The translations under genes and the position numbers were made by a program. Shown piece by piece: positions 9,372 through 18,049 of a DNA stretch of 64,000 bases. The stretch is from Hyphomicrobiales bacterium (GTDB lineage Bacteria; Pseudomonadota; Alphaproteobacteria; Rhizobiales; Rhizobiaceae). The stretch spans positions 62,001-126,000 of the forward strand of contig UEIJ01000006.1 in the NCBI GenBank assembly GCA_900470195.1. Reading direction: 5' to 3'. Under the pieces are notes generated by a model that saw nothing but the letters and a program-made list of their open reading frames with translations, had not been told where the DNA came from and did not search any database. Position 1 is the stretch's first letter; every line of letters begins with the position of its first letter.

Positions 9372-10363
9372 TGACGCGTCCTCCCGTCATACCGAGGCAC
9401 ATTCCCCTGACCGCCAAAAATAAGACGCTGAGGATTGCGCTCAAGATCGGTGATAGCTTGTTCTATGCGCTGAATGGAACGGCGACTGTCCACCACGACG
9501 GATTGCACATCGCGCAGCCCCTGCCCGGAGAACCGCTGAAGATTGTCCGCAATAGGTGCCAGTCGCTTGTCGAGATTGTCTGACGTCTGCCGGATCGATT
9601 CAAGCGTTGCCTTTGCTTGAGCCACCACGCCATCCTTGTCGTCGCTGGACAAAAGCTTGTCTGTCTTGGCCAGAATGGCATCAACGCGCACGGACGCGGC
9701 GTTCAGGCGAGCCATCATGTCCTTTGCGTCGGTAACGATCTGGCTGATATTCCCTGTATTCTCACCAAGTTCCTCAATGATGTCGGCATTCTTCGCCAGA
9801 GCATCGGTAAATATCTTCGTGTTATTGATCGTATCCGTGAGCGGCCCGCGGGCGTCTTTCACAAAACCTTCCAACTGTCCGAGCACAGCGTTGGCTCGCG
9901 CGGCAATATCCTGGGCGGTAGCGAGAAGATTGTTGACCGCAGAAGGATCGGCGTCGATGCGGGCAACGGTCTCACCCTTTTCGGCTTCCGTTAAGAGATT
10001 GGGTTCGTCGAGACGACCGCCCTTCAACTCGATATAGGCCAGCCCTGTCAGCCCTTGAAAACCAAGCGTGGCCGTAGTCGAACGGGTAATCGGCGTTGTC
10101 GCGTTGACCCGCGTTTTGACGATCACCATTTCCGGGTTGGTGGGATCAAGACGCAACGCCCGGACATCGCCGACCTTGATACCGTTGAACAGGACCTGAC
10201 TTCCTATCGAAAGACCTGTAACGGAGCCGGGGATACGAACGTCGAGTTCCAGAGAATCGCGTGCTTCTCCGAAACGGGCAATCCAGAACACGAAAGCGAA
10301 AGCCAATAGGCTGACGATCAGCGTGAAGACACCCACCAGTACGTAATTGGCTTTAGTTTCCAT
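9368..10363 (-). CDS. MlaD-family (MCE domain) substrate-binding protein
   Basis: The 331-residue protein has one N-terminal membrane anchor (about residues 8-28, YVLVGVFTLIVSLLAFAF), an MCE domain (about 40-120) with the typical VTGLSIGSQVLFNGIKVGDV segment, and a long helical C-terminal part. MCE proteins such as MlaD form hexameric rings in the periplasm that pass phospholipids between the membranes. It is encoded between the ATPase and the auxiliary lipoprotein; the stop is three bases from the lipoprotein start region. The substrate is not shown by the sequence, but phospholipid is the known cargo of this family. Confidence 0.9.
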   Translation of the reverse strand: METKANYVLVGVFTLIVSLLAFAFVFWIARFGEARDSLELDVRIPGSVTGLSIGSQVLFNGIKVGDVRALRLDPTNPEMVIVKTRVNATTPITRSTTATLGFQGLTGLAYIELKGGRLDEPNLLTEAEKGETVARIDADPSAVNNLLATAQDIAARANAVLGQLEGFVKDARGPLTDTINNTKIFTDALAKNADIIEELGENTGNISQIVTDAKDMMARLNAASVRVDAILAKTDKLLSSDDKDGVVAQAKATLESIRQTSDNLDKRLAPIADNLQRFSGQGLRDVQSVVVDSRRSIQRIEQAITDLERNPQRLIFGGQGNVPRYDGRTRH

Positions 10364-10366
10364 ATT

Positions 10367-11230
10367 TTATCCAGTCTGCAAGCGGCTGCCAGGCCGCCGT
10401 CTCGTTGGCGCCGACGGATCGATCTGGCGCGCGCGCTTGCCCCGAAAATAGGATTTAACCCACGGATCGTCCACCGTCAGCATGTCTTCAATAGTGCCAC
10501 TGACGAGCACTTTCTTGCCTCCAAGAACAGCGATCCGATCGCAAATTGCAAAAAGACTGTCGAGATCATGAGTAACCATATAGACGGTCAAACCCATCGT
10601 ATCCCGCAGATTGGCTATCAGGTCATCGAACTCGGCTGCTCCAATAGGATCCAGTCCCGACGTTGGCTCATCAAGAAAGAGAATGTCGGGGTCCAAAGCC
10701 AGCGCACGGGCCAGCGCAGCGCGCTTGATCATGCCACCGGAAAGTTCGGACGGAAATTTTTCTGCCGTGTCTGGCTTCAGGCCGACGAGATCAATTTTCA
10801 GTCGCGCCAGCTCGTCCATCAATTTCGGCGAAAGATCGAGATATTCGCGCATCGGAACCTGAATATTTTCAAGAACATTCAGCGCGGAAAACAACGCTCC
10901 GTGCTGGAACAGAACGCCCATACGCATATCGATGGACATCTTTTCCAGCTCGTTCAACTGATCAATATTGCGACCCAGAATCTCAATTTGACCAGACTGC
11001 TTTTTATTGAGACCCAGAATGGTCCGCATCAGCACGGATTTGCCCGAGCCGGATGGGCCGATAAACCCCAGCACTTCTCCCTGGTAAATCTCGAGGGACA
11101 ACTTATCGAGCACCGTTTGACGCCCGAACGAAACCGTCACGTCGCGCACCGAGATCATCGGCACGGCCGTCTGGCGCTTATCTTCGTCCTGCGGTTGCGA
11201 CCGATAGTCGATGCCGTTCTCCATAATCAT
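10367..11230 (-). CDS. MlaF-family ABC transporter ATPase
   Basis: This is the cytoplasmic ATPase of the lipid transport system. It shows Walker A GPSGSGKS, the ABC signature LSGGM (the MlaF-type variant LSGGMIKRAALARA), Walker B ILFLDEPTSGLD and the switch histidine in VTHDLDS. The protein is 287 residues from the ATG at 11230; a second ATG two codons later is also possible. It is placed between permease and MCE protein, three bases before the latter. A gap of about 110 bases separates it from the permease gene. Confidence 0.92.
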   Translation of the reverse strand: MIMENGIDYRSQPQDEDKRQTAVPMISVRDVTVSFGRQTVLDKLSLEIYQGEVLGFIGPSGSGKSVLMRTILGLNKKQSGQIEILGRNIDQLNELEKMSIDMRMGVLFQHGALFSALNVLENIQVPMREYLDLSPKLMDELARLKIDLVGLKPDTAEKFPSELSGGMIKRAALARALALDPDILFLDEPTSGLDPIGAAEFDDLIANLRDTMGLTVYMVTHDLDSLFAICDRIAVLGGKKVLVSGTIEDMLTVDDPWVKSYFRGKRARQIDPSAPTRRRPGSRLQTG

Positions 11231-11341
11231 TCTTTAACTGAGCTTGGCTTTCGACTGAACCATCGAACACGATTGAAGGGTCAATTTTTTGTGCAACTGT
11301 GTCTCAAAGAACCCATTAAAAACAAAGAACATAGGCGGTTT

Positions 11342-12517
11342 CTAAAAATTGATAGCCGCGTAGAACATCGCGAACAAACCATCCACGACAATAACCACGA
11401 AAATCGCCTTTACGACCGACGCCGTAACACGACGGCCCAGTGATTCCGCGCTGCCTCCGACCTTCATACCTTCTACCGAAGCGAGAATCCCGATGATCAT
11501 GGCCATGAAAGGAGCCTTGATAAGACCTGCAAAATAAGTGTTCAACGCGACTGCATCATGCAGACGGCTGATAAAAGCATCAGGCGAAATATTGGAATAG
11601 AACCACGCAACACCGCCTGCCCCGATCAATGCGGCGAGATCGGAAATGATGGTGAGCAATGGCAAAACTATAACCAGCGCTACGAGACGAGGAAAAACCA
11701 GAACGCCAACCGGATTGAGACCAATAACTGTCAGAGCGTCGGTTTCCTCACGCATCTTCATGGAGCCGATTTCGGCTGTAATGGCGCTTCCCGAGCGCCC
11801 GGCGATCATGATCGCAGTGAGAAGTACGCCAAGCTCACGCAATACCAGAATACCGACCAGATCGACGACAAAGATTTCCGCACCGAAATAACGCAATTGA
11901 AATGCGCCCTGTTGAGCAATGATTGCACCAACAATCGTTGACATCAGGATGATGATAGGAATGGCGCCCACGCCCATGCGGTCCATCTGCGTGACAATCG
12001 CGGCGAAGGGAATGCCGCTACCGCGTCCATACTTCAACTGGGCTCCGCGGATGGTAGCACCAAGAATGTGCATCGCCATCTTGAAGTCGCTACCCACAGA
12101 GACAACGCCGCCCCCAAGCGCGGCCAGAAACGAAATCAAAAAGAACGGCTTTTTCTGACGCGGGATATCCAGGGTACGCTCGACGGCCTGCCCTACTTCC
12201 TCCATCAGAGGAAGCCAGGATTGACGCACTCCTTCCAGCTGCACTTCCACTTTCTGCGCGACAAGGCGCTGCCGCAGGCGTTCAATCAGCCAGGCCCCCG
12301 CCGTATCGAGACTGGACACACCAGAAATGTCGATGACTGTTGCCTCTCCCCGACCCGCCTTCTCAATGCCACGCATCTTATCATCGACAAGATTGACGCT
12401 CTGAGATACCCAGCGACCGTTCATCCGTATATGGCGCACGCCGTCGTGCTCCACGAGATCAATCTTCGGCGCAGAATTGTCGGTAGCTATTGCTTTGTCG
12501 GCAGTGTCGGTCAACAT
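11342..12517 (-). CDS. MlaE-family ABC permease with N-terminal STAS domain
   Basis: The 391-residue protein begins with a STAS-like domain (about residues 15-110; the segment VIDISGVSSLDTAGAWL is typical) fused to a MlaE permease domain with about five or six membrane helices and the conserved MAMHILGATIRG and EIGSMKMREETDALTVIGLNP segments. In E. coli the STAS protein MlaB is separate and controls the MlaFED complex; here it is fused to the permease, a known variant. The ATG has GAGG seven bases upstream. It is the first gene of the operon, divergent from the epimerase gene. Confidence 0.9.
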   Translation of the reverse strand: MLTDTADKAIATDNSAPKIDLVEHDGVRHIRMNGRWVSQSVNLVDDKMRGIEKAGRGEATVIDISGVSSLDTAGAWLIERLRQRLVAQKVEVQLEGVRQSWLPLMEEVGQAVERTLDIPRQKKPFFLISFLAALGGGVVSVGSDFKMAMHILGATIRGAQLKYGRGSGIPFAAIVTQMDRMGVGAIPIIILMSTIVGAIIAQQGAFQLRYFGAEIFVVDLVGILVLRELGVLLTAIMIAGRSGSAITAEIGSMKMREETDALTVIGLNPVGVLVFPRLVALVIVLPLLTIISDLAALIGAGGVAWFYSNISPDAFISRLHDAVALNTYFAGLIKAPFMAMIIGILASVEGMKVGGSAESLGRRVTASVVKAIFVVIVVDGLFAMFYAAINF

Positions 12518-12577
12518 GGCCTACCTCATATACGAGTCGCTGAACGACCGAAATACTGCGTCCCAGAGGGCATCTCT

Positions 12578-13558
12578 ATGCACAATACCTTGAATATCAC
12601 TGTAGAACGCTATCCTATCGCCGGAAAATTCACAATCTCCAGAGGCTCCAAGACAGAGGCTGCCGTTGTTGTGTGTGCGATCAGCAACGGTTCTCATCAA
12701 GGACGCGGCGAATGCGTTCCTTATGCGCGTTATAGCGAGAGCATCGAAAGCGTTAGCACGCAGATTGAGGCCGCCCGCTCAGCTATCGAAAATGGCGCCA
12801 CGCGACAGGATATCCAAACGTTAATGCCTGCTGGTGCTGCCCGCAATGCAGTCGATTGCGCCTTGTGGGACCTCGAAGCAAAGCAATCAGGCAAGAGTGT
12901 CGCCGATATACTCGGTACCTTACCCCGGCCACTTGAAACGGCAATCACCGTTTCGCTCGGCACACCTTCCGAAATGGCGGAATCGGCCGCGAAAGTCGCT
13001 CACTATCCCCTTATCAAGGTGAAAATGGGTGGGGAAAGCGATATCGAAAAAATCCGCGCCGTCACTGGTGCTGCTCCTAACAGCCGCATCATCATCGATG
13101 CGAACGAGGGATGGACGGCGGACAATATTGCCGAAAACATGCGCGCCGCCGCCGACGCAGGCGTTATTCTCATCGAACAACCATTGCCGGCCAACAACGA
13201 TCACATTCTCAGCGAAATCGATCGCCCCGTCATTATCTGTGCTGATGAAAGCGTTCATACATCGGTTGGCCTTGAGGAATTGGCCCAGCGCTACGACGCC
13301 GTGAACATCAAACTCGATAAAGCGGGTGGACTGACCGAGGGGCTCATCATGCGGGACAAGGCAACCGAACTGGGACTTCAGATCATGGTTGGCTGCATGG
13401 TCGGCACGTCGCTCGGTATGGCACCTGCTGTCCTGCTCGCCCAGAAGGCCAATGTGGTCGACCTGGATGGACCGCTGCTTCTCGCCCATGACCGTAATCC
13501 CGGGCTGCGTTATGAAGGTGCTCTGGTCTATCCGCCGGAAGCTGCCGTCTGGGGCTGA
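12578..13558 (+). CDS. Dipeptide epimerase (L-Ala-D/L-Glu epimerase-like, enolase superfamily)
   Basis: The 326-residue protein has the muconate-lactonizing-enzyme fold signatures: a capping domain with GRGECVPYARY, the catalytic lysine pair IKVKMGG, metal ligands in IIDANEGW, IEQPL and ICADES, and the second-face lysine in VNIKLDKAGGL. These match dipeptide epimerases, which interconvert L-Ala-D-Glu and L-Ala-L-Glu during murein peptide recycling. Start ATG with AGAGGG seven bases upstream. Its 3' end overlaps the convergent glycosyltransferase gene by 31 bases. Specificity for Ala-Glu rather than another dipeptide is inferred. Confidence 0.88.
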   Translation: MHNTLNITVERYPIAGKFTISRGSKTEAAVVVCAISNGSHQGRGECVPYARYSESIESVSTQIEAARSAIENGATRQDIQTLMPAGAARNAVDCALWDLEAKQSGKSVADILGTLPRPLETAITVSLGTPSEMAESAAKVAHYPLIKVKMGGESDIEKIRAVTGAAPNSRIIIDANEGWTADNIAENMRAAADAGVILIEQPLPANNDHILSEIDRPVIICADESVHTSVGLEELAQRYDAVNIKLDKAGGLTEGLIMRDKATELGLQIMVGCMVGTSLGMAPAVLLAQKANVVDLDGPLLLAHDRNPGLRYEGALVYPPEAAVWG

Positions 13559-14589
13559 GCTGCGCGTTGATAGCTCTCGCCCGCAGTCCCGTTGATAGGA
13601 GCGAGAGCACCTTCGAAAATATCGGCGCAGGCATCCCAGGTGAATTGTTTAAGCACTTGTGCAGGCTCGAACGGTTCCATTTCCAGCGCCGCCAGACAAG
13701 CCTCTCTAAGGTCTTCGGAAAGAACGCCTGCACCGGTGGCTCCGACAACGTCCCGCGACCCGGGTACCGGATAGGCTGCGACCGGCAGCCCAGATGCAAT
13801 GGCTTCGAGCAAAACGAGACCGAACGTATCCGTTCGACTTGGGAAAACAAACACATCGGCTGCGGCGTATGTCTTAGCCAGAGCTTCGCCTTCTCGTTTT
13901 CCAACGAACACCGCTTCTGGAAACCGCGTTTGCAACTCATTCAGGGATGGTCCGTCTCCGACGATTAGCTTTGTGCCGGAGAGATCGAGTTCCAGAAATG
14001 CGGGCAGGTTCTTTTCCGTGGCCACTCGACCCACACAGATAAATACCGGTCGGGGCAATTCCTTCGGCACTTCGGGCCGAGGGTAGAAGAGTGTGCGATC
14101 GACACCGCGCGTCCAGAGATCCAGCTGCGTAAAACCGCGGGCCTTGAGATCTTCAAGAATGGACTGGGTCGGCACGAGCGTATGCTGAGCTGCATTGTGG
14201 AAACGCCGCAGAAAGGCGTAAGTCCATTCCGGAGGAATAGGAAAGCGTTCCCGCAGATACTCTGGAAACCGCGTGTGAAAACTTGTGGTGAACGACCACC
14301 CCATTTTCCTACAGGCACGCCGCGTCATGAATCCGAGTGGCCCTTCCGTTGCGATATGCACGTAATCTGGTTTCAGAGCCGTCAAGCGTCGTCTAAGCGC
14401 ACCCGGTGTCGTCAAGGCGAGCCGGATTTCGGGATATGTCGGACAGGGAATTGATCTATAATCTAGCGGGGATATGACGGTTACGTCATAACCCCGTTCG
14501 ATCATCAGATCACGACATTTGGTCAGCGTGCGCACGACACCGTTGACTTGAGGATGCCAGGCGTCGGTGACGATGACGATTTTTTTCAT
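13528..14589 (-). CDS. GT4-family glycosyltransferase (alpha-mannosyltransferase/SqdX-like)
   Basis: A 353-residue retaining glycosyltransferase with GT-B fold. The N-terminus DAWHPQVNGVVRT binds acceptor in this subfamily, and the C-terminal half has the donor-binding ExxxxxxE-type region around SRTDTFGLVLLEAIASGLPV. Relatives transfer mannose or glucose to lipid anchors such as diacylglycerol, phosphatidylinositol or GDP-mannose-dependent acceptors; the true acceptor is unknown. It overlaps the phosphoesterase gene by four bases (ATGA), so the pair is probably co-translated and both act on the envelope. The last 31 bases overlap the convergent epimerase. Confidence 0.85.
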   Translation of the reverse strand: MKKIVIVTDAWHPQVNGVVRTLTKCRDLMIERGYDVTVISPLDYRSIPCPTYPEIRLALTTPGALRRRLTALKPDYVHIATEGPLGFMTRRACRKMGWSFTTSFHTRFPEYLRERFPIPPEWTYAFLRRFHNAAQHTLVPTQSILEDLKARGFTQLDLWTRGVDRTLFYPRPEVPKELPRPVFICVGRVATEKNLPAFLELDLSGTKLIVGDGPSLNELQTRFPEAVFVGKREGEALAKTYAAADVFVFPSRTDTFGLVLLEAIASGLPVAAYPVPGSRDVVGATGAGVLSEDLREACLAALEMEPFEPAQVLKQFTWDACADIFEGALAPINGTAGESYQRAAQPQTAASGG

Positions 14590-15446
14590 CTGCGGAAATT
14601 CACCAGATCACGAACGGGTCGTGGAAGTTGAATAATCCTGCCTTCGTCCTGCTCCTCACTATCGGAACTGACTGCCACTGAAGAGCGATCACGACGCTCG
14701 GTCCATTCGATGAGTTCCATCCGGCCATCGAAATGCTCGATAACAGCCGTACAGCTTTCCACCCAGTCGCCCGTATTGATGTATTCGACACCATTCATGC
14801 TTTCGATCGTAGCATGATGGATATGGCCGCAAATAACGCCGTCAACCCCGATACGTTGCGCTTCTTCCGAGACCACATTCTCGAACTGACCGATGAAATT
14901 GACCGCCTTCTTGACGCGGAATTTCGCCCACGCTGAAAACGACCAGTAGCGCATGCCAAAGAGCGAACGGACCCGGCTCATAACTGTGTTTATCCAGATT
15001 GCCGTGTCATACGCCCAATCGCCCAAATAGGCGATAAAGCGTGCATTGCGCACCACCACATCGAACTGATCACCATGTATGACCAGAAATTTGCGGCCGT
15101 CCGCCGTTTCATGGATCGCCCGGTTCATCACCTCGATGCCACCGAAATGTGTCCCCTGGAAATTTCGCAGGAATTCGTCGTGATTACCGGCAATGTAGAT
15201 GATATTGGCGCCCTTGCGGCTCTTGCGAAGCAGCTTCTGGACCACATCATTGTGTTCCTGCGGCCAATGCCAGTTACGTCGCAGACGCCAACCATCGACA
15301 ATATCGCCGACGAGATAGATCGTCTCGGCTTCATGGTAACGAAGAAAATCCAGAAGCAGTTCGGCCTGAGCGGCCTTGGAACCGAGATGGACGTCCGAAA
15401 TAAAAAGGGTTCGGAGTTTTCTGGACTGCGGAGCGTCGGTGCTCAT
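14586..15446 (-). CDS. LpxH-like calcineurin-type metallophosphoesterase
   Basis: The 286-residue protein has the metallophosphoesterase motifs in order: ISDVHLGS, GDIVDGW, AGNHDE, IHGD and GHIHHA. It resembles the UDP-2,3-diacylglucosamine diphosphatase family. Alphaproteobacteria usually make this lipid A step with LpxI, so this paralogue may act on another phosphorylated lipid or saccharide. It is first in a two-gene unit with the glycosyltransferase. The C-terminal 30 residues are polar and rich in Asp/Glu/Ser and probably form a tail. Confidence 0.83.
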   Translation of the reverse strand: MSTDAPQSRKLRTLFISDVHLGSKAAQAELLLDFLRYHEAETIYLVGDIVDGWRLRRNWHWPQEHNDVVQKLLRKSRKGANIIYIAGNHDEFLRNFQGTHFGGIEVMNRAIHETADGRKFLVIHGDQFDVVVRNARFIAYLGDWAYDTAIWINTVMSRVRSLFGMRYWSFSAWAKFRVKKAVNFIGQFENVVSEEAQRIGVDGVICGHIHHATIESMNGVEYINTGDWVESCTAVIEHFDGRMELIEWTERRDRSSVAVSSDSEEQDEGRIIQLPRPVRDLVNFRR

Positions 15447-15528
15447 TTGGTTGTCCCCTTCAATGGCAACCTGATCTGAGCGCAGAGAACCCGATTCATG
15501 TCACAGAGATATGACGGCTTAATTTGAA

Positions 15529-15551
15529 GCGCGGAAAACAAGCTTCCGCGC
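15529..15551 (-). terminator. Probable terminator after the citrate synthase-like gene
   Basis: GCGCGGAA (15529-15536) pairs with TTCCGCGC (15544-15551). On the minus strand it is followed by TTCAAATTAA, a weak U tract. It lies 18 bases after the stop at 15569. Confidence 0.55.
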
Positions 15552-15568
15552 CTCTTCCGCCATCCGTT

Positions 15569-16663
15569 TTAAGCGACGAGTTCTGCTTTGGGACCGATAT
15601 AGCGCGATTGCGGACGAATGAGCTTGTTCGCGGCCATCTGTTCACGACAGTGCGCCACCCACCCCATGGTTCGTCCCATCGCGAATACACATGTAAACAC
15701 GTCACGTGGGAAACCTAATTGCTCAAGCAACAGGGCGGTATAGAACTCGACATTCGTTTCAAGGGAGCGGTCCGGCTTATGGCGCCTGAGAACCGCGATG
15801 GCGGCTTTTTCCACGGCCTCAGCCAATTCAACGCGGGGTTTTCCACGCTGATGCTCAAGCGCTTCAACGTTCTTCAAGGCAGTTTTCAAGGCGTCGGCGC
15901 GTGGATCGCGGACGCGATAAATTCGATGACCGAATCCCATCAGCCTTTCTCCGTCGGCAACAGCGGATTCCAGCCACCTTTCCGCGTTGTCGGGTCTGCC
16001 TATTGCGTCCAACATATCGAGAACGGGCCCAGGCGCCCCACCATGCAACGGCCCTTTCAATGCGCTGATGGCAGCTAGCAGAGAAGAGGTCAATCCCGCC
16101 CGCGTCGATGCCACGACACGCGCGGCGAACGTCGAGGCATTCAATCCGTGGTCCGAAACCGCTATAAGATAGGTGTTCAGCCCGGCAACTTCGGCTTCGG
16201 CAGGCATAGCCGCGTTCGTCATACGAAGGATGTCCGCGCTATGCGGAAGCGTCGGATCAGGACGAATTGGGAGCCGCCCCTTTTGAGCTCGGAGAATGGC
16301 TGCCGTGAAGACTGCTGGCGCCGCCATCAAATGCAGTGCCGCCGTCAGGTCATCATCGTCGGGAATACGGGCCATCAATGCGCGAAGCGCCTCTATGGGA
16401 GCCATTTCCATCAAGCTGCTATCAAGCGCATCCGTATGATGAAATACCTGCACACGCGCCTCGCCGAGCGCTTCTTGAAGCTCGGCCCCTTTGGGAAGGT
16501 CGTTGAAAAAGCCTTCCCACAGAAGTTCTATTCCATCTTCGACGCTGCTGTGCGGAACCAGATCATCCAGTGACCGACCGCGAATAACCAGCCTGCCTGC
16601 CAGCCCATCGACGTCAGACAACACAGTTTCGGCAGCAATCACATCCTCAAGTCCGCTATTCAT
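15569..16663 (-). CDS. Citrate synthase family protein, short form with Asp-to-Glu at the catalytic position
   Basis: A 364-residue citrate/2-methylcitrate synthase-type protein. It has the oxaloacetate histidine in GPLHGGA and the second histidine in GFGHRIYRVRDPRA. The third catalytic residue, normally Asp in a NVDFY motif, is Glu here (NVEFY, codon 15746-15748). Citrate synthase condenses acetyl-CoA with oxaloacetate; whether this one does is uncertain. The start at 16663 is set by an AAGGAG seven bases upstream; an ATG two codons earlier would leave only one base of spacing. It is divergent from a second citrate-synthase-like gene with a DNA-binding domain, sharing an 87-base promoter region. 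The main gltA is probably elsewhere. Confidence 0.85.
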   Translation of the reverse strand: MNSGLEDVIAAETVLSDVDGLAGRLVIRGRSLDDLVPHSSVEDGIELLWEGFFNDLPKGAELQEALGEARVQVFHHTDALDSSLMEMAPIEALRALMARIPDDDDLTAALHLMAAPAVFTAAILRAQKGRLPIRPDPTLPHSADILRMTNAAMPAEAEVAGLNTYLIAVSDHGLNASTFAARVVASTRAGLTSSLLAAISALKGPLHGGAPGPVLDMLDAIGRPDNAERWLESAVADGERLMGFGHRIYRVRDPRADALKTALKNVEALEHQRGKPRVELAEAVEKAAIAVLRRHKPDRSLETNVEFYTALLLEQLGFPRDVFTCVFAMGRTMGWVAHCREQMAANKLIRPQSRYIGPKAELVA

Positions 16664-16707
16664 GATCATTCTCCTTGTTTGCCTTTCGACATTGAAACCA
16701 AGTATAG

Positions 16708-16736
16708 TTGACGTCAATCTTGATGAAATCGATCAA
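16708..16736. promoter_or_regulatory. Candidate operator in the divergent citrate synthase promoter
   Basis: The 87-base gap between the divergent genes holds a perfect palindrome TTGACGTCAA (16708-16717) and, three bases on, an inverted repeat TTGAT-N7-ATCAA (16720-16736). Both have TTGA/TCAA half-sites. The location suits binding by the HTH domain encoded at 16751, or by another regulator. This is inference from symmetry and position. Confidence 0.4.
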
Positions 16737-16750
16737 TGTAGGGAGCAATA

Positions 16751-17905
16751 ATGGACTGGCTGACAACGGAAGAAGCACTCGCCGTTCTTCAGACGAAGCC
16801 ACAGACTCTTTATGCCAATGTGAGTCGGGGCCGCATTCGTTCCAAACCGTTGCCCAACGATCCCAGACGCAGCCTTTATAGATCGGAGGACGTTCATCGA
16901 CTGGCTGACAGACGCCCCGGTCGTAAACGAGATAGCGCTGTAGCCGCCGATACTATTCGTTGGGGGCTTCCGATCATGCGTTCGGGCATCTCGACCATTA
17001 TCGATGGCCGCCTGCTCTATCGCGATTGCGACGCGGTTGAGCTGTCCGAAACAGCAATGTTGGAAGAAGCGGCCGCTTTGCTATGGCACGTAAATTTCGA
17101 CATTACGGCCAGCAGCGACGATAAGACAAAATTGGAAAGTCATCAGCCGCACTCAGCGCCGCTGGAACGGCTGTTTACTGCCTTTGCCGTTCGGGCAGCG
17201 AACGATCTGCCCAGTTCGGGAAGATCCCCGACAATCCTGCAGCAAGAGGCTTTTGGTCTGCTACAGTTGTTCCACAATACCGTTCTTGACGTTTCTTCGT
17301 CCAATGTACCGTTACATGAACGCATTGCATCGGCCTGGCAAAAGCCACAGGCTAGCGACGTGATCCGGCGTGTTCTGGTGCTTCTGGCCGATCACGAACT
17401 CAACGCATCGGCATTCGCTACCCGCGTTGCGGCGTCGACAGGCGCGCCGCTTTCAGCAGCAATTCTCGCCGGATTATCAACATTGATAGGTCCCCGGCAT
17501 GGACGTGCCGCAACTGCTGCGACTGCAATTGTTGCGCAGGCCCGGCAACTAGGTGCCGAAGCCGCCATCAAGGACCAGCTCAGGCAAGGCGCTCAATTTC
17601 ACTTGTTCGGTCACCCGCTTTACCGCGAAACGGGTGATATTCGCGCTTCGGCCCTGCTGGAACATCTGGACCTGCCCGCCCCTTACCGCGATTTGGAGCG
17701 AAGTGCTGCAGACATCCTTGGTGAGAAACCGAACATCGATTTCGCACTCGCTGCAATGACGGAAATCTATGAGCTGCCTTCAGATGCGCCACTGTTCCTG
17801 TTTGCGCTTGCGCGTATCGCAGGTTGGCTGGCGCATGCGCTCGAACAGGTGGCTAGTGGGTCTTTGATACGGCCAAGAGCAGAGTTTACATCTCTGCTTG
17901 AATAG
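16751..17905 (+). CDS. Helix-turn-helix domain fused to a citrate synthase-like domain
   Basis: Residues 1 to about 55 form an excisionase/MerR-type winged HTH (LTTEEALAVLQ, QTLYANVSRGRI, then SLYRSEDVHRLADRR). Residues about 70-384 are a divergent citrate synthase domain with histidines in GPRHGRA and LFGHPLY and an aspartate in NIDFAL, where the family has its catalytic triad; the Arg that follows the second His in true synthases is Pro here. The substrate-binding segment is thus partly altered. The architecture suggests a regulator that senses an acyl-CoA or keto acid with an enzyme fold, or an enzyme with an oligomerising HTH. It is divergent from the citrate synthase gene at 15569, and the two may also form a hetero-oligomer. 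Confidence 0.82.
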   Translation: MDWLTTEEALAVLQTKPQTLYANVSRGRIRSKPLPNDPRRSLYRSEDVHRLADRRPGRKRDSAVAADTIRWGLPIMRSGISTIIDGRLLYRDCDAVELSETAMLEEAAALLWHVNFDITASSDDKTKLESHQPHSAPLERLFTAFAVRAANDLPSSGRSPTILQQEAFGLLQLFHNTVLDVSSSNVPLHERIASAWQKPQASDVIRRVLVLLADHELNASAFATRVAASTGAPLSAAILAGLSTLIGPRHGRAATAATAIVAQARQLGAEAAIKDQLRQGAQFHLFGHPLYRETGDIRASALLEHLDLPAPYRDLERSAADILGEKPNIDFALAAMTEIYELPSDAPLFLFALARIAGWLAHALEQVASGSLIRPRAEFTSLLE

Positions 17906-18049
17906 CGAAACTCACCAAATTTTGTTTCCGGTTGGTGCAGTTTCTACCCTAAAAGGTGGACATATGTCGCGGTGAACCAAAATCCGGTTGATCAGACTGC
18001 GTCGTTGGTGGCATGTCTTGAGAACTGAACGAAATGCGAGGATCAAGCC

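Noticed and set aside
12068-12577. N-terminal extension of the epimerase into the permease gene
   Set aside because: It is antisense to the MlaE-like gene; the ATG at 12578 has AGAGGG at the right distance and the family starts there.
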